Shown piece by piece: positions 16,930-25,852 of a DNA stretch of 64,000 nucleotides. How positions within the stretch are numbered: the first letter of the stretch is position 1; the number at the start of each line of letters is the position of its first letter. The notes below the pieces were generated by a model. It saw only the letters and a program-made list of their open reading frames with translations, made no database searches and had not been told where the DNA came from. Where the stretch lies: positions 1 to 64,000 of the forward strand of contig NZ_MRYI01000008.1 in assembly GCF_002260525.1 (NCBI RefSeq), written 5' to 3'. The translations under genes were made by a program, and so were the position numbers. Source of the stretch: Hahella sp. CCB-MM4 (GTDB lineage: Bacteria > Pseudomonadota > Gammaproteobacteria > Pseudomonadales > Oleiphilaceae).

Positions 16930-17994
16930 ATGTTTCAATTTTATGGCACCCGACTCATGCCTGAATTCTATTATCGAATCCGTTACATGGGAGCAGAATT
17001 CATCAGGAATATACTGCGCCATCAGCTATGGTTGGTATTTCTTTTGAGCTGGATTGTTTTCCAGCTGGGTTTAAACATTCAGTACGGGTATTGGAAAAGC
17101 CATTCTGATCTGGACTGGATAGATATCGTCGGGGAAGGCGGCGCGGCTTTCTTTGTCATTACCTGGCTGTTGATCTTGCTTTCGGTAAGGCCTTCCGGCC
17201 GCGTCACAACCTTCCTGACAGCAGGTCTGATCGGCGTGTTTGCTTCCTGCTTCCAGGATCTGCTGGATGAGTTAATTGAGCTTCCAGAAAACGTTTACTG
17301 GGACAGCCTCATTGAATCAATCCCCCTAGGGTTGGTCATACTGACCTATGGTATTTGGCTGTGGTCCCGGGAGCAGAAGGTGATTAACCGCTATTTTGAC
17401 CGGCGTGAACTGCGATGTAGAGATCATCGTCCACTTGATCATATGACATCACTTTCAAAACCTTCCTATCTGAAACAGCAACTGGATCGTCTGCGAAAAC
17501 ATCAGGCGCGCAGTCGTGTTGCGCTGATCCAGTTGGACATCCGTAATGCAGAGGGCCTCTCTCATCAGTTGGGACATGCTGTGGCAGACCGGTTTCTGGC
17601 GGATCTGTCGGAAGTGTTGAGGGTGGCAATTCGCCAGAATGATTTGTTGTGCCACAGTGTCGGCTATCGGTTTTACCTTTTGTTGACTGACGTCAGCCCG
17701 GAGATGGCTGATCAAATGGTCGAGGATCTGGATCGCCTGATCAGGTACTTTCCGTTTAGGAGCGGCAATCACCAAGCGGCCGTCTATCTGACCCCTGTTT
17801 TCGGAATTGCTTATGGCAATGAAGTGATTGAGTCTGGTGAGGAAGAAGATAAATTGCCCTGGTCTGAACGTATGATGGCCATGGCGAAGCAGGGAAGATG
17901 GAACCCGAATGACACTGCTGACAGTAGCGCTGTCGGCGTTGAAACAACCGGAAGTGATCTGACCAGCGGGGCACCTTCGGGAAATCTGGTGTAG
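16930..17994 (+). CDS. Membrane protein with degenerate GGDEF domain, 354 aa
   Basis: Three to four hydrophobic segments (about residues 30-145) precede a cytoplasmic GGDEF-fold domain starting at LTHMTSLSKPSYLK-like sequence near residue 165. In the fold's key position, where active diguanylate cyclases have GGDEF, this protein has VGYRF (244-248), and the neighbouring strand reads LCHS. The metal-binding and catalytic residues are therefore absent, so it should not make c-di-GMP; binding or signalling roles are possible. The start at 16930 lacks a clear ribosome site, and ATGs at 16957 or 16987 are alternatives. The AraC-type gene follows after 9 bp. Confidence 0.75.
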   Translation: MFQFYGTRLMPEFYYRIRYMGAEFIRNILRHQLWLVFLLSWIVFQLGLNIQYGYWKSHSDLDWIDIVGEGGAAFFVITWLLILLSVRPSGRVTTFLTAGLIGVFASCFQDLLDELIELPENVYWDSLIESIPLGLVILTYGIWLWSREQKVINRYFDRRELRCRDHRPLDHMTSLSKPSYLKQQLDRLRKHQARSRVALIQLDIRNAEGLSHQLGHAVADRFLADLSEVLRVAIRQNDLLCHSVGYRFYLLLTDVSPEMADQMVEDLDRLIRYFPFRSGNHQAAVYLTPVFGIAYGNEVIESGEEEDKLPWSERMMAMAKQGRWNPNDTADSSAVGVETTGSDLTSGAPSGNLV

Positions 17995-18003
17995 GCCCCC
18001 GGA

Positions 18004-19032
18004 ATGATACCGTCACCCGGGAACCGGCAACGTTGGCATGAGCGGACGACCCGATTTATTGCAGCTGATCGGTTACCGGCATTGTTGATTGACTTGCTCA
18101 ACAGTCGTGGCTTGAATCAGCATTACTATCTTCGTAAAACCGGGATATTTTACGAAGATGTCCTGAAGGGCAACCTAATGATCAACCCCATACAGCTGGC
18201 GCAGTTTTCCCGCAATGTCAGCATGATTGGCGATGTGCCCGACATTAGCTTCCTGTCCGGCCAGCGCTTGTTTTCCGGAGGCTTTGGGGCACTCTCCACT
18301 GCCATCCGCTATGCCCCGGATTTACGCACATTTATCTCATTGCTGATTGACCATTCCCAGCAGTTCTTTCCCCTGATGACAATACGAAAACTGGCCTCAT
18401 CAAAAGACCTGTATCTGGGTTTTAACGATGTCTTTGGTTTTGTGGAGGGGGTGGGGAAGCCCCAGTGGCCACTTAAGCGGTTTCTCCTGGAGCAGTTGAT
18501 TTCATTTCTTGTTTCTCTGGCGTCCTGGTTATCCGGAAAGAAACAGGTATGGGAACTCCATTTCGATTATCCGGAACCCTGCTGTCGGGACGCTTACGAA
18601 GTCTATCTCTCCAGTCATCTGACGTTTGACGCGGGCTATTGCTCAATAAAGATTCCGGCTCCTGATCTGAATAGTTCCTGGCCGGGAGCGTCAGAAACTC
18701 CCTATCGGCTGGCGCTTAAGGAGCTTGAATCGGCGGAGGCGGCTCCCGGGCTGATTGGGATGATCGAGGGTCAGTTACGGCAGGATCTTAAACAGTTGCC
18801 ATCTCTGGAATCGATCTCCGATAGACTATCGATCAGTCCGGCAACGCTGAAGCGAAAGCTGAAACAGCATGATACCAGCTACCAGAAACTATGCGATCTG
18901 GTCAGAAAACAGGAGGCGTTTCACCTGAAAGAGGTGATGAGTTTTGATGATGAGCAGGTCGCCAACTACCTGAATTACTATGATGTCAGCAATTACCGCC
19001 GGTCATTCCGCCGGTGGCTGGCGTATTCTTAG
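18004..19032 (+). CDS. AraC-family transcriptional regulator, 342 aa
   Basis: The C-terminal third (about residues 245-342) is an AraC-type helix-turn-helix pair, with SISPATLKRKLKQHDTSYQKL in the first helix-turn-helix and a DVSNYRRSFRRW segment in the second. The N-terminal part matches the arabinose-binding-like domain of OruR-type regulators (PF12625), seen in FGALSTAIRYAPDLRTF. Members of this group regulate catabolism of ornithine and other compounds. It is 9 bp downstream of the degenerate GGDEF gene, so both are probably one transcription unit. Target genes are not evident. Confidence 0.85.
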   Translation: MIPSPGNRQRWHERTTRFIAADRLPALLIDLLNSRGLNQHYYLRKTGIFYEDVLKGNLMINPIQLAQFSRNVSMIGDVPDISFLSGQRLFSGGFGALSTAIRYAPDLRTFISLLIDHSQQFFPLMTIRKLASSKDLYLGFNDVFGFVEGVGKPQWPLKRFLLEQLISFLVSLASWLSGKKQVWELHFDYPEPCCRDAYEVYLSSHLTFDAGYCSIKIPAPDLNSSWPGASETPYRLALKELESAEAAPGLIGMIEGQLRQDLKQLPSLESISDRLSISPATLKRKLKQHDTSYQKLCDLVRKQEAFHLKEVMSFDDEQVANYLNYYDVSNYRRSFRRWLAYS

Positions 19033-19036
19033 GTGA

Positions 19037-19834
19037 TTAATCTCTCTTGTTCCAGACAGCAGTAAAACCCAGTGGAGGGTTGTTTTCTGCCTGTTCCAGG
19101 TCGGCACAGTAATTTCCGATGTTCTCTGCCAGTTCTTCAATATGCTGTAGTTGAAGCCCGGCATTCAATGCCGACATCAGGATTTCACTCAGCGAGTGAT
19201 TGAACCAGAAGTTCTTCTTCGCCTTGTATTGGGTCGCATTGAAATAATCTAATCCGTTTTCGTCCTCATAAGGTGTTTTGTCGAAATAGGAAGCGCCGAT
19301 GTGAGAAGGTTCGCCTTCGACGTACATTGAAAGTATCGGATGAATTTCTTCCATGATGAGTCGGCCTCCCGGTTTCAATAAGGAGGCACACACCTTCATG
19401 AAGCGCGTAAGGTCTGGCATCCAGTTGAGCACTCCCACGGTAATGAGGGCAACATCAAACTGGCCTTGATAGCCGGCCGGTAGCTCGTAGATATTGTGCC
19501 TGACGAAGCTGATCTCTTTGAGCCCGGCCAGTTCGGCCAGCTCCTGCGCCTGCTTTATGAACGCTGGTGATCCGTCAATACCCAGGCAGTTTCCCGCCCC
19601 TTTCTTTTTTAATGAGATGAGATCGATACCGTTATTGCAGCAAATTTGTACGCAGGACAAACCTGTAATATCGACCTCATCCATCAGATCCGTCAGGTGC
19701 GGGTCGAGGTTGGAATAGTCGGCTCTTGATACTTCCTGGAGCAGATGTTGGTTGATCCCCGCATGCAGTGGAGCGGCTTCGTCCCAGGAGGCTAGATTCT
19801 GTTGGGTATAATTGAGCAGATCATGAATATCCAT
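19037..19834 (-). CDS. Class I SAM-dependent methyltransferase, 265 aa
   Basis: The protein has the motif I-like sequence VQICCNNGIDLISL (less canonical than usual), followed by GIDGSPAFIKQAQELAELAGL and a VALITVGVLNWMPDLTRFM motif, matching methyltransferase-11/25-type enzymes. The NGID form replaces the usual GxGxG loop but keeps the aspartate that binds SAM. The substrate is unknown. It precedes a thioesterase gene with a short gap on the minus strand. Confidence 0.75.
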   Translation of the reverse strand: MDIHDLLNYTQQNLASWDEAAPLHAGINQHLLQEVSRADYSNLDPHLTDLMDEVDITGLSCVQICCNNGIDLISLKKKGAGNCLGIDGSPAFIKQAQELAELAGLKEISFVRHNIYELPAGYQGQFDVALITVGVLNWMPDLTRFMKVCASLLKPGGRLIMEEIHPILSMYVEGEPSHIGASYFDKTPYEDENGLDYFNATQYKAKKNFWFNHSLSEILMSALNAGLQLQHIEELAENIGNYCADLEQAENNPPLGFTAVWNKRD

Positions 19835-19841
19835 AAGAGAA

Positions 19842-20246
19842 TTATCCTAAAGCTTGTCTCAGGCCGTCGGGAATCTTCACCGGTTTTTTGGTCTCAGGCG
19901 AGACGCATACCTGAGTAATACTGGCGGTAAATGCCACGATGTCCGGTTCCAGTCTTCCTATGACTGAGAAGGTATAGGAGTGCTCACGGAGTTCGGCGAC
20001 GGAGACTTCCATGATTAACTCATCATCCCAGGTGACAGGGTGGAGAAATTCAAGGGAAAAAGCCCTTGCTGGCGGAAGAATGCCAAACTCCATCAACCGT
20101 CTGAAACCGGAGCCATCCAGCCAGATGCACAGAGCATCATGAACGGCTTCCAGGGCAAAATAGGAAAACCTGGGGGTGTAAACGATTCCCTCTGGATCAC
20201 AGTCACCAAACAGGACTTTGCGACGAACGAAGACGGGGCTTGGCAT
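19842..20246 (-). CDS. Acyl-CoA thioesterase of the hotdog (4HBT/YbgC) family, 134 aa
   Basis: The ATG at 20246 gives a normal family length and avoids overlap with the upstream gene; the frame runs on to 20306. The protein opens with FVRRKVLFGDCDPEGIVYTPRFSYF, a hotdog thioesterase motif in which the aspartate is catalytic, and continues with DELIMEVSVAEL. Such enzymes hydrolyse acyl-CoA thioesters. The gene lies directly before a methyltransferase gene and after a membrane-associated hydrolase-like gene. Confidence 0.8.
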   Translation of the reverse strand: MPSPVFVRRKVLFGDCDPEGIVYTPRFSYFALEAVHDALCIWLDGSGFRRLMEFGILPPARAFSLEFLHPVTWDDELIMEVSVAELREHSYTFSVIGRLEPDIVAFTASITQVCVSPETKKPVKIPDGLRQALG

Positions 20247-20262
20247 AATGGACTCGCGACTC

Positions 20263-20793
20263 TTATGTGAACAGTTTCCTGTTAACAAGAAAATAAATTC
20301 CAGCACCTAACATTCCACTATACAGGCAGAACTTATGCAATGCGTAGACTGAAATAATGCCAAGAAACTCGTTGGCTTCTGTAAATGGATAAAAAGGTTG
20401 TAGATCGCCGTGCATGATGCTGTCCAACAATACGTGGCTGAAGCTCCCGATAAAGGCACTGATAAACGTCACAAGCCAACTGATTTTGATCGGGCCATCG
20501 TTGGTAACGCCCAGAATTCTCAACCCAAGCTCTGACAGGTATTTCCCGCTAAGTGCTGATGCCACGGCTATGAGAACAGCGCCGATGTAGGTATGGGTAA
20601 ATCCGTGCAGGTGGCCTTCGCCGGTAATCATCACAACGAGGGGTTGGATATCCATCACAATCTGGGTCCAACCAAATACCATCAGACTGAAGGAGCCCTG
20701 GAGTAATGCTTTAATGAAGATTCCAGGGCCCATGTGAATTGGGGTAAAGGGCATATCGAGTACCGGTTTCTCGGTGGAAATGTGAAGTGGCAT
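20263..20793 (-). CDS. YdjM/DUF4184-like integral membrane protein, 176 aa
   Basis: Four to five hydrophobic segments are present and the frame includes MPFTPIHMGPGIFIKALL, the opening typical of YdjM/DUF457-related predicted metal-dependent membrane hydrolases. An HVLLDSIMHGDLQPFYPF motif follows, with the histidine and aspartate expected for the family. The ATG at 20754 (MPFTP) may be the real start, 13 residues inside the longer frame. Function is not known. It is 16 bp upstream of the thioesterase gene. Confidence 0.7.
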   Translation of the reverse strand: MPLHISTEKPVLDMPFTPIHMGPGIFIKALLQGSFSLMVFGWTQIVMDIQPLVVMITGEGHLHGFTHTYIGAVLIAVASALSGKYLSELGLRILGVTNDGPIKISWLVTFISAFIGSFSHVLLDSIMHGDLQPFYPFTEANEFLGIISVYALHKFCLYSGMLGAGIYFLVNRKLFT

Positions 20794-20865
20794 ATTAGCC
20801 TCCGGCAGATGCAGAATGCCACATCAATGTATGTCCATCGTCTGGAGATAAACGCTTTAGAATGG

Positions 20866-21726
20866 CTACCAGGACGATAAAAAGAGACTGAATTGCAGGG
20901 TGTCCAGATCTGGAATAGATAGATAAGTGGATTGTCCATCGTCCAATTGATACTTCCATTCCTGTCGCCAATAGTGGTTCAGCCCCAATCTGAATGAGGC
21001 CAATCGGACTGGGGACCATTGAAGATAAGGAGGGGACCATTGGAGATAGAGCGAAGCATTCCAGCGTTTTTGGCTTAAATCCGAAGATTGTCTGAAATTT
21101 TTATCCCTGACATGCCAGAACCCGCCATCAGGTCCCACCTCCAAACCAACGGACCAGTCTGATCGAAAACGCCAGGCTATATCGCTGTTCGGCAGACCTA
21201 ATCCTATCTGAGTGTTGCCGACATTTTTTTGCCATTGCACCGAAGGATAGGGCAGATAGCGACCAAATCTGCTGTCTGCGATCACTCCCCATTGCCACTG
21301 TCCCGCCGCAGGGCCTGTATCTGATCTGAGCAACGATCCGTGAAGCTGCCAGTCTTCCAGCTTCATTTCATCCGGATGAACCAGGACATTGGAACTGGTG
21401 GCGATTGTCGGTGCCAGTTCTATTTGCCACTGGGAAAAATGTGCAAACCATCGTAGGGAAAGAGCGTGGGCATCGCCGTTGCTGGCTGGTTCATGATTGT
21501 CTATCTTGGGCTGGTGAAAGGAGCGATAGTCCTCTCTTAATGACCAACGGGTCGGGCTTTCCTCCTGCGGGAACCTGTCCAGTTGAAAGAAACTCTCGAA
21601 GTAGCGGGCATCTTCTTCAGGTGTGTTGATTGTCTCTGAAAGAGTCGTGCTTAGCGTTAAATTCCAGGATAGTTCGCCGGCGATGGCGGTTTCTGTTACC
21701 AGGAGGAGTAAGAGTAGCCGTTTCAC
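20866..21726 (-). CDS. Predicted outer-membrane beta-barrel protein, 286 aa
   Basis: A signal peptide (MKRLLLLLLVTETAIA) leads into a sequence of alternating polar and aromatic strands, with many W, Y and F residues, ending LSLFLSSW, an aromatic C-terminus as expected for an outer-membrane barrel. It resembles porin-like or DUF6268-type proteins but I cannot name it. The DNA carries a 21-bp in-frame tandem duplication (21011-21052) that encodes YLQWSP twice. It is oriented away from the plus-strand binding-protein gene at 21976. Confidence 0.65.
   Translation of the reverse strand: MKRLLLLLLVTETAIAGELSWNLTLSTTLSETINTPEEDARYFESFFQLDRFPQEESPTRWSLREDYRSFHQPKIDNHEPASNGDAHALSLRWFAHFSQWQIELAPTIATSSNVLVHPDEMKLEDWQLHGSLLRSDTGPAAGQWQWGVIADSRFGRYLPYPSVQWQKNVGNTQIGLGLPNSDIAWRFRSDWSVGLEVGPDGGFWHVRDKNFRQSSDLSQKRWNASLYLQWSPPYLQWSPVRLASFRLGLNHYWRQEWKYQLDDGQSTYLSIPDLDTLQFSLFLSSW
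21011..21052. repeat. In-frame 21-bp tandem duplication
   Basis: Two copies of a 21-bp unit starting ggggaccattg (21011-21031 and 21032-21052) encode YLQWSP twice in the barrel protein. The copies differ at a few bases, which indicates an old duplication. Confidence 0.7.
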
Positions 21727-21975
21727 TCGTTGTCTCCTGTGTTTGCTTGAGTCGTTATCTACGATGCTGGGGCATCAGGTTTAATTTTAGTCTAATTACT
21801 AAGGGTATGGCTGGAATGAGGTGACTTCTGTCCATAGGGAGGCTGGGTGGTGGATATCAGGCGGTGCCTTGTGCATGTGAAAGTGGTTGTTAATGAAGAC
21901 GACATGGGGAAGTCGGGTAAAGCGGACTACACTTAGTACAGGCACTGGCAGGTAACACTGTAGAGAAAATATTCG

Positions 21976-22734
21976 ATGAATATGCGAGCCCCGGTATTTT
22001 ACATTGTAAGTATTTGCATGGTGCTCTTATTCAATGCCGGTATTTCTTATTCAGATGCTGAAGATGAAATTACACTGGTAACGGCTGATTATCCTCCTTA
22101 CGAAATAGAAACCCCGCAAGATGGATTGGTAGGGTATGACGTTGAGGTGGTTCAGGAGGCCTTTCGGCGTGCCGGTATTAAGGCTAATGTCATTTTCATT
22201 CCATGGAAAAGGGCGGTGAGGCAGTTGACGGAGGGACAGTCTTTAGCGGGATTTTCCGTCGGTGATTCGCCTGAGAGGCGGGACATGTGCATGTTGTCCG
22301 ATCCGATCAGCACGATCACTCCAGTGTTGGCTATCAGGACAAACTATGGTGGTCCTATTCCCGAGACGTTAGCGGATACCGTAACACTAAGGGGGATTGG
22401 GATTAACGGCTATTCCTATGAGAGGGAGCTCGTAGATCTGGGGGCACCACATCAGATTCTGAATACTGACCAACAAGCACTGTTGTTTCTTACCCGATCC
22501 CGCGCAGATGTATTCTATACAATTAAGGAAAGTACTCAGTATCTTGCAAAAAACATGGGGCTATCCGAGAAGATAAAATATGTCGGACTGAAAGACCGAC
22601 GCGCCGGTTATTTTCATGTATGTTTCAGTAGATCCTGGCCGGGTTACGAAGAGTATTTGAGGGTCTTTAACAGGGAGTTGGGACGCATGAGGGCGGATGG
22701 TACCTACGACAGCATCCATCGTAAGTACCAGTAG
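21976..22734 (+). CDS. Periplasmic solute-binding protein, family 3, 252 aa
   Basis: A signal peptide with a hydrophobic core (about 5-25) is followed by EITLVTADYPPYEIE and GLVGYDVEVVQEAFRRAGI, the SBP_bac_3 opening, and the later IPWKRAVRQL motif. Family members bind amino acids or other polar ligands. No ABC permease genes are adjacent, so a signalling or receptor-linked role is possible. The length is usual for the family. Confidence 0.8.
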   Translation: MNMRAPVFYIVSICMVLLFNAGISYSDAEDEITLVTADYPPYEIETPQDGLVGYDVEVVQEAFRRAGIKANVIFIPWKRAVRQLTEGQSLAGFSVGDSPERRDMCMLSDPISTITPVLAIRTNYGGPIPETLADTVTLRGIGINGYSYERELVDLGAPHQILNTDQQALLFLTRSRADVFYTIKESTQYLAKNMGLSEKIKYVGLKDRRAGYFHVCFSRSWPGYEEYLRVFNRELGRMRADGTYDSIHRKYQ

Positions 22735-22775
22735 CCACTATTGTTTCAGCAGTAGGTCAATTGCTACTTAATATG

Positions 22776-23279
22776 CTAAGTCTCACTTTCATCCCACAAT
22801 CCATCCATCATGACCGGGTAAGTGACGGGTCTGTATTCTGTGAAAGTGATATCCCTGACATGGGTAAAGTTTGTCCATAGCAAACGGCTGCCTTTTAGCC
22901 ATTTGGTGGGGCGGACCCGTTTCTCTATTTTGGCAATTTCCTCTTCCGTGGCAGGCCTTAGCGGACTGGCTTTGCCGTAAAGCCTGACTCCGGGCGGTGC
23001 GAGAAACCGACCTTTCAGGAAGGAGCGGAACCAGAACCAAAAGCCTGAGTCTACTGACATGACGCAGACATTCGGATTGTGATCGAGGTTACGCGCCAGG
23101 GCACTTGTATAGTGGTCGAAGTAGTAGCCGGTATTGTCTTCGCGGAGGAAAACGGTGCCAATGGGGGTGATGGTTGGCGTTCCATCGGGATTAATGGAAG
23201 CGATGGAACAATAAATAGAGGATGCCTGCCCGCGTTCAAGTACGGCTTTGACTTTCATCCAGTGATTCTTGATTTTCAA
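22776..23279 (-). CDS. PPOX-class flavin-binding protein, 167 aa
   Basis: The protein has the FMN-binding-split-barrel pattern: IYCSIASINPDGTPTITPIGTVFL, then YYFDHYTSALARNLDHNPNVCV. This matches the pyridoxamine 5'-phosphate oxidase-like family of FMN-dependent oxidoreductases. The exact substrate is unknown. It lies downstream of the wax-ester synthase gene on the same strand but after a hairpin. Confidence 0.8.
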   Translation of the reverse strand: MKIKNHWMKVKAVLERGQASSIYCSIASINPDGTPTITPIGTVFLREDNTGYYFDHYTSALARNLDHNPNVCVMSVDSGFWFWFRSFLKGRFLAPPGVRLYGKASPLRPATEEEIAKIEKRVRPTKWLKGSRLLWTNFTHVRDITFTEYRPVTYPVMMDGLWDESET

Positions 23280-23370
23280 GCGCAGACTCCGTTGTATCGA
23301 ATGTAATGACTTATTGTTGTGAAAAGTTTGTTTGTGGGCAAGATAGTTGTGGCCCGGATATCGCCGAAGA

Positions 23371-23393
23371 CGCCGGTGGGGAGACCACCGGCG
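23371..23393 (-). terminator. Hairpin after wax-ester synthase gene
   Basis: cgccggtgg (23371-23379) and ccaccggcg (23385-23393) form a perfect 9-bp stem with a 5-bp loop. It lies 38 bp after the stop codon of the wax-ester synthase gene on the minus strand and could act as a terminator. The following T-run is weak. Confidence 0.5.
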
Positions 23394-23430
23394 ACTTGAC
23401 TGGACTCATACTAGGCCTGAAACCCGCAAA

Positions 23431-24891
23431 TCAGGCGGTTTCTGCTTTTTTACTGGTTTTCCTGCTACGTATAGCCCGCTTGGGTTTGGCTTTCGCCGGT
23501 TTGAACAGTTGTTCCAGTTCTTCCAAGGCCTCACCGGTATAGACCGCCAGGCGCTGCATGCTTGGCAGCGTATCTCTGCAGCCTGTGTAGCCGAAGGTCA
23601 GGGACCCGGCATAGCTCAGGCAGGTGATATTTAACGCACCACCATGGGCGATGAGGGATACAGGATACATGGCCTCCAGCTTCGCACCTTCGAAGTAGAG
23701 TTCTTCCTCCGGACCCGGGACGTTGGATATGGTGATGTTGAACGCTGGACGCATGCGGCCGCCTAAACCTGTCATCAGCTGCAGAATGTAGGGAGACATC
23801 ATCAGCATGGTGTATTGATTTAACGCTTGGCGTGGCAGGCTTTGCAAATGTTCCTTGGCCGTGCGGGTGGAATCCTTGATGACTTCCAAACGCTCTTCGG
23901 GATCGTCGATATCCGTCGCCAGACTGGCAATCATAAAACTGATGGCGGTACCGGTACCGTCATCATCAGCCGGACGAATATTGACCGGTATGCCTGCAGT
24001 GAGTGCCTGATTCGGCAGACTGTCGCGTTCCAACAGGAACCGGCGTAATGCCGAACCGCACAGGTACAACACTATATCGTTCAGCGATGCATCTACCTGA
24101 TGCGCCAGGTTCTTGAGCCTGTCCAGTTGGTATTGCTGGGTAGCGAAGCGGCGCTGGGCGGTGACGCGCTTGTTGAGCACTGATTGAGGCCCGACAAATG
24201 GTGCCGCCAGGTGACTGCCATTGTGGCTGGCCGAATAGGTCAGGCGGCCCAGGGCTGATAGCAGTTTGGGCAGGGTAGATGCCTGTTGGCGTAGTGAATC
24301 GATGGCCTGCAGCGCAGCTCCCTGTACTGTCGGTACATGGTCTTCTGCCAAGCCGTGAGGTTTGCGCTTAGGACCAATCGACCAGGGGGCCAGCATGTTT
24401 TTGGCATTGGGATCTTTAGAGAGGATTTTCTGCGTCAGACGTACACCACTGATGCCATCAATCAGGGAGTGATGCATCTTGGTATACATCGCGAATCGGT
24501 TATTTTCCAAACCCTCAATAATATGGCATTCCCAGAGAGGGCGTTTAAAGTCCAGATGATTGGAATGAAGTCTCGAAACCAGTACCCCGAGTTCACGTTC
24601 TCCACCAGGTTTGGGCAGGGCCGAGTGCCGAACGTGATAATCCAGATCGATGTCTTTATCAATCTTCCAGGAAGGTGCAATGGTTCTTCCGAGTAACCCG
24701 GAGTAGGCGAGTTTCAGGTTCCAGGGAGGAACCACTTCATTGGTATCTTTCATCCGCTGTACCAGATCACGCAGGAATGTCTCCGGCGCACCTTCAGGCA
24801 GAGAATAGATATGCAGGTTGCCGACATGCATCGGCGTATCATCTGACTCCACTGCCAGCCAGGCAGCGTCCAGAATATTGACTCGCTTCAT
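23431..24891 (-). CDS. Wax ester synthase / diacylglycerol acyltransferase (WS/DGAT), 486 aa
   Basis: The catalytic HHxxxDG motif is present as MHHSLIDG (H140-H141, D145). Further family landmarks are PLWECHIIEGL before it, a NDIVLYLCGSALRRFLL block and the ITISNVPGP block near residue 390. This enzyme esterifies acyl-CoA with fatty alcohols or diacylglycerols to make neutral lipid stores, and it is characteristic of hydrocarbon-degrading and marine bacteria. The C-terminus is Lys/Arg-rich (KAKPKRAIRSRKTSKK). The gene is monocistronic as far as seen. Confidence 0.93.
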   Translation of the reverse strand: MKRVNILDAAWLAVESDDTPMHVGNLHIYSLPEGAPETFLRDLVQRMKDTNEVVPPWNLKLAYSGLLGRTIAPSWKIDKDIDLDYHVRHSALPKPGGERELGVLVSRLHSNHLDFKRPLWECHIIEGLENNRFAMYTKMHHSLIDGISGVRLTQKILSKDPNAKNMLAPWSIGPKRKPHGLAEDHVPTVQGAALQAIDSLRQQASTLPKLLSALGRLTYSASHNGSHLAAPFVGPQSVLNKRVTAQRRFATQQYQLDRLKNLAHQVDASLNDIVLYLCGSALRRFLLERDSLPNQALTAGIPVNIRPADDDGTGTAISFMIASLATDIDDPEERLEVIKDSTRTAKEHLQSLPRQALNQYTMLMMSPYILQLMTGLGGRMRPAFNITISNVPGPEEELYFEGAKLEAMYPVSLIAHGGALNITCLSYAGSLTFGYTGCRDTLPSMQRLAVYTGEALEELEQLFKPAKAKPKRAIRSRKTSKKAETA

Positions 24892-25021
24892 ATTGGGCTC
24901 TTTCCGTGATGATGATTGTAGTCGTAAGTAATTTTAGTTTTCTAATTGTTATCATCACCATTATAGCCACCTAAAGCCAGGTATTCTGTGACCAGGACCA
25001 TTAGTTGGATCGTGCACCAGT

Positions 25022-25053
25022 GCACAGGAAGGCAGTTTGCCGTATTCCTGTGC
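25022..25053. repeat. Intergenic hairpin with inner stem
   Basis: gcacaggaa (25022-25030) pairs with ttcctgtgc (25045-25053) and an inner ggca/tgcc stem lies between. No T-run follows on either strand. Its role, if any, is unknown. Confidence 0.4.
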
Positions 25054-25080
25054 CTGATTGCAGGTTGTCAAAACCACGAG

Positions 25081-25160
25081 GTTATCTACCACCTCATGAG
25101 ACTATCTACCCCCTCATGAGACTTCTCACCACCCAATAAGACTACTCAACCACGAACGTT
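25081..25160. repeat. Four 20-bp degenerate tandem units overlapping the SDR stop
   Basis: Units of exactly 20 bp are in register at 25081-25100, 25101-25120, 25121-25140 and 25141-25160. The fourth, nearest the gene, includes the SDR stop codon (minus-strand TAG at 25142-25144) and its last codons. The second and third share long identical stretches (for example ccctcatgag). The array decays away from the gene. Confidence 0.8.
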
Positions 25161-25741
25161 TCTCCGGAGGCGACACCCAGAGTCGATCTTACATAAGCCT
25201 GGGCAACTGTCTTGCCTGGAACCGGGATAAAGCCCGGGAAGAAATCGCCGTACATTGGAAGGGATTCTTCCAGCACAGTGGGGCTGACAACATTGATACG
25301 AATGCCCTTTGGCATCTCGGTTGCTGCTGCCTTAACGAAGTGTTCCAGGGCTCCATTGATGGTTGTGGCAGCCACTCCCCCAGCAATTGGATCTTTGCTG
25401 AGTATGCCGGAGGTAAGGGTAATTGAACCTCCTGGTGTCAGGTATTCCAGCGCTTCACGGGCCAGGTTGATTTGACCCATCAGTTTGCTGTTGATGCCTA
25501 CATTCCATTCCTGTGCAGACATCTCAGACAGGCTGTTAAAGGCCAAGTCTCCTGAGGCCACGATCAGTGCATCAAAGCTGCCGATTTGCTGAAGAGCTGA
25601 GCGGATGGAATCCACATCGGTGATATCCAGATTTACGTCCCCTTTGGTTTTTCCGACTTTTACCAGCTCATGCTTTGATTCCAGAGCACTGACAACTGCT
25701 GAGCCAATGGTACCGGTAGCGCCGACAATCACAATTTTCAT
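25142..25741 (-). CDS. Short-chain dehydrogenase/reductase, 199 aa
   Basis: The GATGTIGSAVV sequence (residues 7-17) is the Rossmann glycine-rich motif in a single-domain, short SDR. The YxxxK-type catalytic centre is not seen in its usual form: the stretch ITLTSGILS is followed by TINGALEHFVKAAATE, lacking the catalytic tyrosine. It may therefore be an atypical member of the family. Length (199 aa) is shorter than classical SDRs (about 250). The LysR gene is divergent. Confidence 0.8.
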   Translation of the reverse strand: MKIVIVGATGTIGSAVVSALESKHELVKVGKTKGDVNLDITDVDSIRSALQQIGSFDALIVASGDLAFNSLSEMSAQEWNVGINSKLMGQINLAREALEYLTPGGSITLTSGILSKDPIAGGVAATTINGALEHFVKAAATEMPKGIRINVVSPTVLEESLPMYGDFFPGFIPVPGKTVAQAYVRSTLGVASGETFVVE

Positions 25742-25852
25742 ATCTGTCTCCTGAAGAGTGCTGATTAATGTTTACGATAAGAATGCTATACCCTGTGAAA
25801 TTGGCGAAAAACAACATATATTGAATTCATTGTTTACTATTTGGGTATAAAG

